Source: Lineus longissimus (Eukaryota; Nemertea; Pilidiophora; Heteronemertea; Lineidae). From it: a stretch of 64,000 nucleotides of DNA. Position 1 is the stretch's first letter, and every line of letters starts with the position of its first letter. The translations under genes and the position numbers were made by a program. Location of the stretch: assembly GCF_910592395.1 (NCBI RefSeq), contig NC_088313.1, forward strand, positions 188,501 through 252,500, written 5' to 3'. The notes under the pieces are model-generated. The model did not search any database and was not told the origin of the DNA. It was given only the letters and a program-made list of their open reading frames with translations. Shown here one piece after another: positions 36,464-51,400 of this stretch.

Positions 36464-39400
36464 ATGCTTTACATGAGTTATTTGGTGATGTTTTTTCTGG
36501 CTTGTTTTCTGGCGCCCGTCGCGTCGGAGCAGCCATCTTCAAACTGGCGAAGTGCCACACCTTCGGAGTCGATGCCGACTCATCTCGCTTCCAATGGAAC
36601 GATAATCTTTGGAAAGCTCAACTCGAGCGGAACCTATACCCTCGGAGGTTATCTCGATAGTTACGAAGGGCAAGCAGGACTATGGTCGCTTGGCCCTTGG
36701 ACTGCGATTGCAACAAGTTTCGTTGATACGTTCATCAAAGTTCCCTGGGGTGAGTAAACCATCCCATTTCTCGGATTTAAGTAACATCAGCCGATTTCTA
36801 TGAATGTAGGCTATTATCTATTTCAGTCCTTTATGTTGGCCTTCATCGTCTGGTGCTCTGTTTATTTTGATATATTGCGTTTGATTTCAATTCATTCAAT
36901 CAAATGCCATCACTCCATCAGCCTCAGTGCAGGAAAAAAACTTGTAAACTATCCAAAAGAAATTCTCTGCCAGTGCTAACAACAGTTGCTAGACTGTGCT
37001 CTTTGGGTATTCACCGATTGGTCAATAAGCCCTCAAACAAAATAGCAGTCAGGATAACTTTAAATATAATATTTGGACTCAAAAATTTTTTTCATCTGTA
37101 GCATGACAAAATTGCCGCAATCAATTTCTTAACAGAAATCATGGGGTTTCACTGAACAATTATTTCTATTTTTCAGACCTGATTGTGCGTTTGAAAAATT
37201 CTAACTTTCAACTTAACGTGATCATCAACGATTGGCAAGAGGTAGGAGTATTTTATCTTATCACCCAGATCATGGACATACAGCTTTACACACAGTCTTG
37301 TTCACCAAGCTCTTGGTACTGAAAGTGAAGTCCTGGATATCATATTTGTAATCAGACAAATCATTTCCAAAGAGTGAGCTATATTAACATAGGATTAGAC
37401 TCCCGGGGCAGTCCATTTCATTCTCCTGAGCGTCTCTTCTCATGGTGACAGGAAGAGCCCAGTCCACTGCATCAGGAGTGTACACCCGCATAGCATTCAC
37501 TGTAAATGAACTTGTGACAAGTGATTAGTGAATCAACATAACCAGAATCTTATGTAAATCCCACCACACAGTTGAATGATTATCAAATGATTGTCCTTCA
37601 TCTTCCAGTATGCCAAGCTCGAGGCCCCAATGCTTGTGCCATTCACCATTGGCGTCTTCCTGGCACTCATTGTGCCATTCGTCGGACTCAACCTTTGCTG
37701 CTGCCGCTGCTGCGGTCGGTGTGGAGGCAAATACACCTCCAAGGAAGCCGAAAAGAAAAGTCAGAGCTGTGGATTCATGGTCGGATTAGGGCTCATCATA
37801 AGCTGCATTTTCATCATGTGAGTTGAGATAAACGTCCTCTGCTATCCTCCGAAAATTGGGTTTTGTTTCACTTTTCAAAAATATTTTACGAGGCTAAGAA
37901 GATAGAAAGCTAACTTCACAATCAATTTTGAAACATTACGACTTGTGGTATTTAACTCCTTGCTGCGTGGGTCCAAGGACAGCAGAGCAAATGGGGAGGC
38001 ACCGATGGTTGCTGGTTGTGACATTGTCTTTATTATCTTTATCTTCAGTCTCGGTGCTTGCGGGTTTGTAGGATCCTCACACCGACTCCACAACACACTG
38101 CCTCACGTTGCAGAAGCTGCAGTCTACGCAGTTGATGACTTTTCGCTTTTCAGAGACAAGTTCTTTGAGGTGAGTCAAATCTTTGTCAAAATTGTAAGGT
38201 TTATCATGGCATCGATTCAATCCATTTACAAATACTAAAGGACATTGCATTTCATCTGTTGCTTTTTTGGTATGTAGTAAGGACCTCTCTGCTTCTTCTC
38301 AGAGATGGTCCTCTTCGAACACTTAGGGGAGGGTAAGGTTCATTCTCTGACAACTAGACAAATTTTATCTTAACCATTGACAACATTTTCTTAAACTTTC
38401 AGGATCTTGATCTTGTCACCGTTAGAGAATTCAAGAATGTCGCTGATATCATGTCATCCGAACTTGACCGTAAGTATTGAGAATTGCCCGAAAATGTTTG
38501 GAAGATACCATCAAAAACTTACTGAAATTCTGTCCTTATGATATGTATGCTGTAAACAACTGATCATTGTATGACTATGATTTTCAGGCCTACCTGACGA
38601 AGTCACTGGTCCCTTTATGCTCGCAGGTCGACCTGTCGTTCAGGGCATTACTGGAAACCTCCTGGGTCTTGACAAGGGTAAGTTTTTTAAATCCTTGGTT
38701 GAATTCAGAGTGCGTACAAACCCTTACATAGGAGGCAAATGTGACCTTGCCTTCAATTTTATGAGACTTTGATAACTCGAAAAATATTTTGATAGCTCAA
38801 TCATTCAGGATAATCTTAAACTTGTGATGAAAATATTTGTCAAATATACATCTTTACAGACTTGGACGCGCTTAAGGACCGCTTGAGTGAGGTCGACTCA
38901 ATCTCCTCACATGTCACGGACTCGGGTGACAGCATCAGAGTACTGATCGATGAGATCAAGGCAAACTTGACCACTCTGAAAACCACCTGTTCAGGATCAC
39001 CTGACTGCGGTCATATGATGGATCCTAATGATGTGTCATCTGTCTATGACTTCTCCAAGGTAAGAGATTGTGTACAAAACCAAACGTACTCTCAAAACAA
39101 CTCATGGTAAAACCCTGTGAGTGTGAGTCATGTTAGATCAAATATATGTATTTTGTGATGAATTCAGACATATTCCCACCCTCCCCTCTTGTTCATCACC
39201 CCCCCCCCCCCCCCCCCTTATTAAGACAAAGAGAGCGACTTGCTCAACAAACGGTGTAACCAACCCATCTTATTTTCCTTCGTCCTCAGACCCCAGATAT
39301 GACAGGAGAAACAGCAAGTTTGGGCCCTGTGCTCAGTCTGGATTTAAAGGGTATCGCCACTATGGTAAGCCAGTTATGTCTATGCTAATTGTTATTCATT

Positions 39401-42400
39401 TAATGCCATATTTTCATAAAAAAGCACAAAAAAATTCCTTGCACCTACCTTGAAAATATGGGGAAAAACTATCTGAATTGAAAACTGCCAATTGATTTGA
39501 AATTTTCTAAATCTGGACACATTATCATCATGGTTGTGCCTATCGTCCTCAAAACAGAACAAGTCTCTTATTTGCTAACTTACTTCTTCTGTCTTCTGAG
39601 ACTAGTGAGAGCATAGGCTGACAGCAACTTTCTTTTGCCGTCTCCTGTCTCTGGCGATCCTCTCTAGTTCCTGCCGAGAGTGACCTGTCAGTCTATACCA
39701 ACCATGTCAAGATGGAGACTTGTTGGAGTGTCTTCACAACCTTTCTGGTTGTTCACCATATCTCTGCCCCAGCATAACAGATTACAGAACTTATGAGGAT
39801 GAGGAAACTTTCAGTAAAGCCAGCTGCAGTGCTAGGGAGTCAAATGGTATATTCAAATATCTTCTTTCTGTGACTTGCAGGCGAGGAATACCTTTGAGGA
39901 TATTCCCAAACAGGTCAATGCATCAGCTTTTGACAAAGCAAATGGTAAGTCTTTCTTTTTTGGCTCACCGTTGCCGCGTTGGGGGAGTCTATACAATAGC
40001 CCTGTGTCTGTCGTCTGTCGTCGTCATCGTATCCAGTGGCACGTTTCTTAACTGCTAGTGCTAAGAACTTTGTACACATGACCCCCTAGGTCAGCTTCCT
40101 TCTTTTGAATTCGTCATCTTTATGTAAACTCACTGTCCTCAAGTTTTCAAACTCGATCGTACCTTGGAATGTACTGGCTTTGATATATGCCTTCCTCAAG
40201 TTTGAGTTCATGCCGCCTTAATATCAAAGTTTGAACTTGGTCTTGAAGCTGTATTTCTCACATCTGTCAACAATGTCATAAGGATTGTAAAACAGTTTGG
40301 GACCAGCTTACTGAACAGTGAAAGACTCTGATACAGTTTCTATCCTCAGATATCTATGCATCAAACACTCTTTTAGTGCTCAGACATTTCAGTTTTACAT
40401 AATGTACTTATATCCAAGATGACGGCTTGCCCCGAATTAGTTACTGGGAAATGGGGGCAAGTTTCATTTTTTCAAGGTCCTACAGCCACAGACACAGCTC
40501 CTGGGTGAGTTTAGAGAACGGACTCATGCATATTGATCTAGCAGGTGCTGCCATATTCAAGGTTCGGACAGCTCCTGGGAGAGTTTTCAGTGTCATATAT
40601 GTAGCAGGTGCAGCCATACAGGTCGGGACAACTCCTGGGCAAGTTTACAGTGGGGACCTATGGTGCTGCCATATTGATTGTAGGGACAGCTTCTGGGTGT
40701 GTTTACAGTAGTAGGTACCAGTACATGAGACAGAATGGGCTTGTGCTGCTTATTCAAGGTTCGGACAGCTCTTGGGTGAGTTTACAGTAGGGACCTATAT
40801 AAAATGATGGAGTCAGTAGGTGCTGCCATATTGGGGGTTCAGACCACTCCTGGGCGGGTTTACAGTAGAGGCAAAAATTTACGTGAACAATTTTAACAGA
40901 AGAACACACAACAAAATTCAAATGCCATGACATACAGCATACTGGTAGTTTATTATCAAGGTAATTTGTATGTTTACTGTACATTCAGTTATAAACAATA
41001 TCAGCAGAGAAAATACAATTACAGTCAATCTCAAAGAACAACATTTAAAGAGTTGATAAAACCAAAGAATTGGCTCCATGTTTACCAGTTAGAAAATTGT
41101 ATTTCTGATTTGCAGCTTGGTAACTGAGATTGTGTCATCTTCCTGGAGAGAGAGACCAGTGAGTGCCTAACCTTAGCTACGTTGCGCCTACACCTACCAC
41201 ACTCACTGGTCCCCATCCTATCACTAAAGCCTACACTAACGACAAGGCCTGGACGGCACTTTCTGCCTGTCAAGGTTATAATGCTATTAGAACCCACGGG
41301 CCTGACCCATATCTATCCTAGCTATAATAAAGAACATGAAAATCCAAGATCCGCAACCTGTCCTCTCCAAGCTTGTATTCCTGTAGACTTCTTGAACCTT
41401 AAAAATATGAGAATCTGAAATCATGCAATTATACCAATCACTAGCAAGATATCTTAAATCTCGCTGATAAATCTGATGCCTTGCAAGATGTCTTAAATCT
41501 CACTGAAAAATCTGATGCCTCAGTCCTCAATCTTGTATTTAATGGCGAACAAATGCTTGCCCTTTCCAAAGACACCCTTTCAGGAATCTTGCTCCCACGG
41601 GGGTGACTGGCTCTTCCACCCTTCCCCCGCTCTCCCCTTGCGGACATATCATTGATAAAGCCAGGTCCTTGAGATCACGGTGGAGTGTCAACAAAAATTG
41701 CAAGCAGATGCCAGGGAGACCACTATCTGACATCCATAACAGTCCTACTTCCCTGTATTCCTGTAGACTTCTTGAACCTTAAAAATATGAGAATCTGAAA
41801 TCATGCAATTATACCGATCAATAGCAAGGTATCTTAAAACTCGCAGAAAAATCTTTGATTCATAGCAGCAAATATTTCATCATGTGATACAGTCGGAGTT
41901 ATTTCATAATGTGCCAGGTGGATGCAGGTAGGAAGTTCATGCAAGGTAAAGGCAATTATAGTGCTTGGCAGGTCAGGAGAGTTAAGTTGGGAAGAGGGGC
42001 AGTGCAGTCAGTGCGGGCAGTTATGGTGGTGAGGGAGAATGATATAACCCTGACAGTACCAAACATGAAACAGTTGCAAAGATAAGAGAACAAAAAATGT
42101 CTCTTTAAAAAGTATCTTTTCTGATTTCAAAGAAAGCATTATGCACAGTGGTTGACACTTTGTAATGTGTGAATCTGTCAGCACAAACCTGTGCTCTGGG
42201 TAAACTCCATGCTCAAAGATCTCACGTTGGGCTTGGCTGTCTTCCTTGAGTGTGCAAGTGGGGCCATCGGCATTCAACGATTCAATAGGCTCTGAAAATA
42301 TGCTGAAAGATGCAACATGATTACTTAAACAGGGCTAGAGCATAAACTGGTCTGATCAGAGAGATTGCAGCTTAGTATCAAGTGCCAGACTCTGGTACCA

Positions 42401-45400
42401 CAGTCTGCTCTATTAGAGGACGATTAAAAGCTTACTTCTCACCTTCTCTTGAAACCAACACATTTCTGTGCTCATTAAGACACTCAAGGCTCAGAGATCT
42501 TATCTCGGTTGTCTTGCCTTTGTGGACAGGTTGGCCATCGGCATTCAATGATCCATGGCAATCAAAATATCTGAAATAATGCTGAAAGCTGCAACATGAT
42601 TAACTGAACCAGGACTGAAGCATTTCCTGAACAGAGAGACGGAGGAAACACAGTCGACTCACTATCTGCACTATTACTAGAGAACTACTCTGGACTCTTG
42701 GGTCTTTGCGAGATTAGTTTTCTCTGCAACCCGAGACAGAATGATGAGCATCTCATGTTCAACTTGCTTTTATTTCGCAGTCAGTTTATTAGTTACCACT
42801 GTATGCCTTAGAGGGGGCAGAATGGTACTGTTTAGACAAGAAGTCTCTCCAACAGCCACAAGTATCTCTTCAAAAACATCTCAGCAACACGTTCGAGCCA
42901 GGTAATCTGTCAGCTGGCTGACGAGTAGGTTGGGAATTGTGTGTGATCAGTTCTCTCAAAGACACCCAAGACAAGGATTAAAATCTTGTGTTTATAAGTT
43001 ACCATTGTTATGCCTTAGAGGGGGCAGAATGGTACTGCTTAGACAAGAAGTCTCTCCAACAGCCACAAGTATCTCTTCAAAAACATCTCAGCAACATGTT
43101 CGACCCAGGTAATCTGTCAGCTGGCTGACGAGTAGGTTGGGAATTGTGTGTGATCAGTTCTCTCAAAGACACCCAAGACAAGGATTAAGATCTTGTGTTT
43201 AATGGCGAACAAATGCTTGCCCTTTCCAAAGACACCCTTTCAGGAATCTTGCTCCCACGGGGGTGACTGGCTCTTCCACCCTTCCCCCGCTCTCCCCTTG
43301 CGGACATATCATTAGATAAAGCCAGGTCCTTGAGATCACGGTGGAGTGTCAATAAAAATTGCAAGCAGATGCCAGGGAGACCACTATCTGACATCCATAA
43401 CAGCCTACTTCCCTCTTCAGCTAGTTACAGTCGGTGTGACACAACAGGCGGGATAGTGGTTGCCAAAAGTTTTTGATTGATTGATTTATAACATCATTTG
43501 AAATTGTATTTTACGTGGTATCAAGAGAACACTGATAAGTCAACATCAAGTTCTTAATCAAGTTCTTGATTTCAGTGTTACCTGACCACAAAAGCTTTAC
43601 AGGGTCGTTCTGCATCTGTTCTGATCATTTGGAAAGTGGAAAGAAGTTGTACTCGCCCAACTTAGAGTAGCTCACATCCAAGTTGACCTGCCTCGAGTCT
43701 TGGCCTGCGGAAAAATCCAGAAGAAACTCATTCAAAGAGAAAAATGGGAACAGAAATACAACTGTTGAAAGGTTCAAGAATCTCCTGCTGAATAAGCTGA
43801 ACAAGTCAACTTCAAATTTAGTTCTTCAAATTTCGATTCCTCAAATTTAGATGAATTTGATCAAGTTGTTCAGGAAAAATGAGACACAAATTTCCACACT
43901 TACCTCAGTCCAAAGACAAACCAGCACTGATTCAAAATGCACAGGGCAGTTAGAACGGGTTCTGCTATGCTAATTAAGTCATGTGACCCAAACCTCTTTT
44001 TCATTAGTCCAGTCTAATCCCTTGTCCATTGTCCCGGTGTCAAGCCTGTCATGCTAATGCTTCAATTCTGATTCTCGCAATCCCTTTCTTACAGCTTTGA
44101 TGAAGTATTATGGATGATTGGATTAGTTTGGTTAAAGGGGGAATGTCAAGATAATGATGAGTCAGTACCTTTATTATTGGGTCAAGCCCTTGTGATTTGT
44201 GAGAATATTGATCAACATTTTCAAGGAGAAGTTTAAAAACATACATTTGTCACTGACTCCCTAGCCACAGGCACCTGAAAGATCTAGAATACAACACCAG
44301 CCCAGCTGATTAAACACTCATCAAAGCATGAGTGGTGTCACCTGCTGCAGGCACATGATTTAAAAATAAAACTTTCAACAAGTTCCCATCAGATATCAGT
44401 TGATCAAAGACATTCTTTTCTTCCTTCACTACATGACACCACGCTCTTCATCCATCTTTCCTCCATATGAGGTGAGCACAATGGCCCTGGCCATTTCATT
44501 TATGCCTTTCTATAAATTTGGCATCCACTCACACTCGGATGCCGTAACATTCTTATTCCACCGCAGAGCTGTCAATCACTTCTCTGTTGTTAGAAATTTA
44601 GCCTCAGTTAAACTTACAGAAACAAGCACTGAGAAAGCCAGATCTGGGAGTAACTGTATCGTCAGTTTAGTCAAAGAAGTGGCTTCAGACAAATTGAAGT
44701 GGGGCTGATTAAACGAACTTGTTGAATTGGACGACAAATGATGCGACCTGACATGATGCGACCTGACTGCGACCTGACATGATGCTGAAGGAAAACCTGT
44801 GAAATTTGTTTCTTTCTTGCACTTGCAGACATTAAGGACATAATCGATGGCCTGATTGACCCTGTCCAAGATGCATTGAACACTAGTGTCAAACCTTTGG
44901 TGAATGGGGTAAGTTTTTTTATTAGGTGAATTCTACAGAAAAACTTCTTATAAATATGAGAATTGAAGTTCTTTTTCTTTCTTTTTAACCTAGTTTAGGC
45001 ACAACAGCTGTATGGTTCTCTCAGAGCCTCTTAATCAACTAGACTTTGATGTTTTCACCCCAAATCTTGGCTCTGTCCTCCGATTGACATTGTCTTCCGT
45101 GTCATCAAGAAAAATTTTTAAAATGTTGATATTTTGAGAACAATGTCCAAGTTGTCATTCCTTGATATTTGGAAGAATAAATGGTTAATTAGCACGGATA
45201 TCGATATTTCACATTAGCATCAATTGACATGCATTATACATACCTGAGGTGAGCACATGGTCCCTGGACCATTTCATTTAGCTCTGCAAAAGTCTAAGCT
45301 CACAACGTATTCTTTTCATATTCTTGCAGCTCTTTGATTCGCTAGCCTTTAATGCCACCAAGTTAAGACACGAGATCCGCAGCAAAGCTGAGATCATCAC

Positions 45401-48400
45401 CCAGAAAAGTGGATTCCAGTAAGTGCTTTGACTTATAGACAGTTGACACATCATTCATGATAAAGTTATAAGTCAGCTTAACCAGCCATGATGACCAAAT
45501 ATTACCAAAGGCATGATTAGATTCCTGATAGTTGTGACAGAGAGATGGTGTCTCCTAGTTTGTTTTCATTGGAAGTTCTGGTTTGCTTCCAAAATTTACC
45601 AAAGATCGAACAACTGAACATAACCAATGCTGAAACTCACAGATATTTGAAAATAACTTCCAATCATGAAATTACAGTATCATTTCTGTTTTTTTTGTAG
45701 GCAATATGTTTTGATTGGAATCTTCTCGCTGCCTGCTCTGATTGTCTTACTCGCCATGCTAGGCTTATGCCTGGGAGGCTTTGGGACCAAGTGTAGGCCT
45801 ACTGTAAAAGCCAGGAACAGGGTATCACACACTGGTGCTCGCTTGAACTGGAGGTAGGTCAACCATGGACACAAAATAGTAGATTCTTTTGCATTTTCCT
45901 AACTTCTAAAAATGTTTACCGTCAACTCATTTGTCATACTTTCTGCCTTCTATCCTTTTGTTTTGTTTTAATTCTACTTTCTTTGCTCAAAATATAACAT
46001 CCTCACTTGCTATTGGACCTGCTGTAATCTTAACGTTGCTGCTTTCTGACTTCTTCCTGCATGCTTTTCTCTATCATTTCTTCCTTTCTATCATTTCTTT
46101 TATTTCATTTTCCTTCCCTTCTTCCTATTGCTTAACGTTTAGTTCATCCTGGATCATATTCATTGTGATCTTCTGGTTCCTGTTGATCGCAGCTATTGGA
46201 TACCTCCTTGGCTCCCACCTGACCTTTGTCTGCAGTCCTATCAAAGATGAAACCATCTTCTCTGAGGTATGAGCCAAAAACCTCCCCCGATATCAATGTT
46301 AATTGACAATCTTTAAAAAACACCTCTACAGAGACCATTAAGATGACGTCATCAGAGGAAAAGATATCATTTTGGTTGTCAAATTGATATCATTAAAGCA
46401 CGTGGTCACTTTGTCGTAGGTGCAATAATGACCAGCCAATCGTCAACTGCAGCGTTATCCACAAGTGCTACACTTTGTTGGTGACGTCAGCAGGTTGAGG
46501 AGCACAGATTGACATTCGAAATGGCCATCCCAATGACGTCACTGCACAGCCTCTATCGTTTTGTTCAGGGTTTTTGTAAATGTTACTTTTGCTGTCAAAT
46601 CATTATCAGCTTAATTTTTACGAGACATACCATTCATATTTATCTCTGGCTCCTGTTGCCCATCATATCCATCGCCAACTTTACTACGATGTGTCCACAA
46701 ACTATCAAAAAGTGTTGCATGGGCAGAATAAAAAACTTAACCACACAACATCCAATTTGAAGCACCCAAACACATGTATTGATTCATCACTGATGATATC
46801 TTAAAACTCCACTAGGCGATGTTGATTTTCACATTAAAGTGCGTCAAAATTGATGTCACATCTCTGACACAGTGACACAGTGGAAATTAGCAGTCATAGT
46901 TTTTTTTGTACTGTATCCTACGAGAGGAATAGTTCGAATAATTGTATGACATTTTAACCAATCCTTTCTTCAGTTCTTGGACAAGCCTGAATACTGGAAT
47001 GACACCTACATCATGGGTGACCTGTTGTTTCAAGATGGGTCAGTGCCACTCAAACTTGGTGAAGTCATGAGGTGAGTGAAAATATCTTTTCAGAAGATTG
47101 TTCTCAAATCGTTTGAACCGATAAAATTCATTGCTAGTCTTTTAATATGGTCTATGTTCCAAGCCACCAGATCTCAGCTCGTGAAAGATTTCACCACTGG
47201 AAAGTTGAAGATGTAATCAATTCAAAACCTGAGAAAATAATTGAGTTTATTTCCTTTCTTCAGTGACTGTGCCGCAAGCAGAGGGATTTATGGAGCCCTA
47301 AAGCTTGACAATCTATTCACGATATACGACTTTGTGAATTTGACTGAAGTAAGTTTTGTAAATGTCATCAATGAGTTGAGTTGCTAAAGATTATGGTATC
47401 TCAATGCTGATATGAGCAGGCCACATTACACATAACCTGAACGATTGAAGAGCAATTTCATATGCTACATCATGTTTGTCCCCAATTGCTAACCTGATTC
47501 AGATTCCAGCGAACAAAGTATAATTCCATTCAAATTAGTAATCAGAATTTGTCAAAGCTATTCAAAGATAAAAAAATGCCATCACTGTCATAATACATGT
47601 GTAACAAGATGATTCATTCTATTTCAGCGACTGCCTGACATGAGCTCCCTCTATGTCTCAGCCAACAAGACTGTGCAAGATGTCGTCCTGCTTGAGGATG
47701 CATCGCGCCAGAAATTTGTTGACGTCATTGCAAGTCCACCTGCCATCGATGTTGAAGCTCTGATGAAGGAGGTAAGTACACCTGTCTATCTAAGTCTATC
47801 TCACATTTCAAGTGTTCCTCAAATGTCTATTTGAGGAACACTGTACAAATGGTAGACACACCCCTCCTTCCAATTCCTTAACAGTCCTCAAGGTGAACCC
47901 AATATTCCCCCCGTTGTGCTGACCAGAAAGCCAAGATTATATCACTAAACTGTCTCACTCAAAAGTGGTATCAAGATGTGATGATTAAGACTTTTTGTGA
48001 CTGCATGCTGCCTGATTTTGAGTGGCTTTATTGTTTGTAACCAAAGTATCTAGAAAACATACATCTACAACAAGTTATGATGATGGTTGATTTTTATTTT
48101 AGATCAAAGATGGTCTGGCCAGCATCACTCTCACCAAAACAATCAACGACCTGGAACAAGCCGCCTCTGAAATGTCCAACCCGGTAAGCTAGCGTGGCAT
48201 TCTGGTATATCATTTCAAATTTCAATCATTTGCTCGAAAAGAAGTCAAGAGCTAACTGCAAGCTCCACCAATAACCCGTGATGCTATAAGCATTATCTTG
48301 AAACGTTCTCTCTTTTACAGACATTCAAGGACGCCTATACAAATATGGCAAACCGACTGCGAATTGTGGACACCGTCACCCTCCAAGTTCTGAGTTCTGC

Positions 48401-51400
48401 TGTGGTAAGTCCATTTCTACATCCACTGGAGTTACTGGTTTCCTTCAGTTTTGACAGCCGCTAAATTTCAGACTTTGAAACCAATTTCAGAGAGGAGAGT
48501 CCAACTTGTTTTAATGTCTTCCCATTACTTTGCCACATGTCACAACCTGTGGTCACTTGTATAGTTATAGCCAATGTCACACCCAGTCTAATGTCACAAC
48601 CAGTCTAATGTCACAACCAGTCTAATGTCACAACCAGTCTTATGCCACACCCAGTCTAATGTCATAACCAGTCTTATGCCACACCCAGTCTTATGGCACA
48701 CCCAGTCTTATGCCACAGCCAGTCACGATGCACATCTCAGTGTCTTATGACTATGACTATGAGTAATCATTTCAATATCAGTTTTCATGCACTCTGCGTG
48801 TCTCGATGTTTTGAAGCCTTTGTTGAAGTCTGTCTTCATGTAGAGACTGTTAAAGTGAGTGTCTGGACAGTGCATCTTGAAAGATGTGCATCGTGCCTAC
48901 AAGGTTAGCTCATGAGAAATATAAATGAGATGATTTCTTGTATGAATCACACAAATAACGCGGCACTATTTTATTCTCAGGCTAATCTGGACACTAAGAT
49001 TCAGAGCATCAGTCTCACTACCTCGAAGATCATGGTAAGCATTGCCGGCGTCGAAAAATACAGAGGGAAGAACACTGCTAGTGTTGTTCTAAGGATTTTC
49101 AAAAGAAATAGGAAAAGACATTGTCCCTCTTTGCAAGAAGCTGGAAAACTAATTTACATGAACCTACTACTCTTTTCTTTTCATCACTCCAGCTACAATG
49201 CATAAGCAGAATGTAACTTGTTGGTGAAATAATGTTATCACTTTAATATCATCACTAAAATCCGCCAGATGTACCCATCATTCCCGATGTTCTCCTGTTG
49301 TTGATTGAAAATTTGTTTGTGTTTTAGGGGACGGCCGGAAATGTTCTCAACGCTGTCGACAGCATGCAGGACTTTCTCAAGACTGCTGGCTCTGGCATGG
49401 TGGTCCAGTCAATGGCAGATTATGTCACACGGATCATTGGATTTGGTGACCAGTATCTGGACCATGTGCAAAACAGCGTAAGTAGACCCAGGGGAATCCT
49501 TTGTTGCAGAGAGAGTCACCCTCTCCATCATAGAGAATATTTGTTGACATTTTCTAATACATCACAGAAACTCCCTCTGTGAAAGAATTGAGTAATCTTT
49601 GTCTAGTTCCGGCCCTGTTGCTGACCTTGACTTGTGTTTTTCAGTTGGTGAACTCTGTCGGCTCCTGTAAAGTGGTGCATGATATCTACCGGATTCTCTC
49701 AGAGAGTGTCTGCCAGACATTCTTGGGAGGCTTGGTAAGTTAAGTCCTTGAGTTTTATTCATAGGACCTACCCAAGGGAAGTATGTTGAGGCAAAATGAG
49801 TAAATGGAAGTTCTTTGATAACCAAGGATTATTTCATAACACAAAGATGACCATGTACAGCTTATGTGTAAAGTTAATTGGCAATGAAAGGGTTTAGTTG
49901 GGGAACAGTTTCTACAATCAACTTAAGTATCTTGTCTTGTTGATTTCAGAATGGCTACTGGCTCTCCTTGAATGTGATGGGTTTGTTCTTCATCATCTTG
50001 TTGATTCTCAACTTCAAGATATCCAACTACTACCGGTAAGTAATTGTCACACGATTGACTTTCTGGTCTAAAATGTTGTCTCCGTCCGATGGAATTTTAT
50101 CTAGCCTCGCCTTAGAGGTGGTCTGCCCCTGAAGCTGTCACCCCCTGGCAAATGTCCCCTGGGGACACCCTTCAGAGTTATCAATTAACAGACTATCATT
50201 CAGTAATCTTAAGCAGTCCCACTGACTTTGATTTCAAAATCCACCATCACTTAAGTACCACCACACCCAACATGTACCTATTTTCATTTACTCTATTCCC
50301 TGCACCTCCATTCACCTTATCCTCCTGTTCTTCAGTGCTGTCAATGATCCACGTCCAAAGCAGGACTACGACTTGGAGAAGGGCTACAACTCGACCAAGG
50401 AATGGAATGCGTAAGTCTGATACGATTTTCATCAAATATCTCGGGAGAACAGTCCAAAAGACAGTTAATTCTTGGTTACCATATTTGGTGACTCACACAG
50501 GTTCATAAGCAGGTTCACTTAAACAAGCTATAGCCCAGGACATCTTGTTGAGTGTGCCTTGCAAATCTGGCAAATCTAAGGAACAATTTTTTTCCATGGC
50601 AAATTATTTCATAATGGTTGTTACAGAAAATGTTCCGTCCATTCCAGACGTTTCCAAACCAACTCTACCTCACCTCGACGCGCCATCTCTGATGTCATCT
50701 CAACATGGTTTGGATTCTGCAAGGCACTGAAGACCACACGCAAAAGGAACATGATCGACCCTGATGCTCCTTTCCCTGGTTTTAAGATGTCTGACTTGAA
50801 ACCACCACGACGATCAGTGGCTGCTGTTATCTGCTCATGGGTGGCGCGTATTCGCAACTTCAGGGAGCCTGAAATCAAGATAGTCTGGAACCCAAAGTAT
50901 GAAGCGAAGACTGACAACCTCAACAACAGTAACTCTGCTGGTTTTGACATCACTAGCTCGACCCCAACGCGACGCTCTATCTCTGATGTGATCTTGGGAT
51001 GGTTTGGCTGGAAGGCTCCTCAAGAGAAACCCAACCTGACCACTGAAGATGTCTTTTCGGTATTCAGTGATGACGGCTCACAGGACAAGAAAACTGCCAA
51101 CCTGGATGCAAACCCACCACGACGCTCCATCTCTGATGTGATCTCGACATGGTTTGCTGTCTTTGCACTGCCAAGCATCTGCTGCAACAGGAAGGCCAGC
51201 AATGCAATGGAATTCGACTTGACAACTGGTGACGTCTTCTCGGTATTCGGAAGCAAGGTAGAGAAGAGCGACTCTAAGTACAAACCAGGCAAGAAAAACA
51301 AGATTGCTACTGTTCATGACATCCCAGGCTCGCGATACAGGAAGGCTGCTGATGAGAAACCCAACCTCACAACTGAAGGTATCTTCTCTGTATTTGATGG

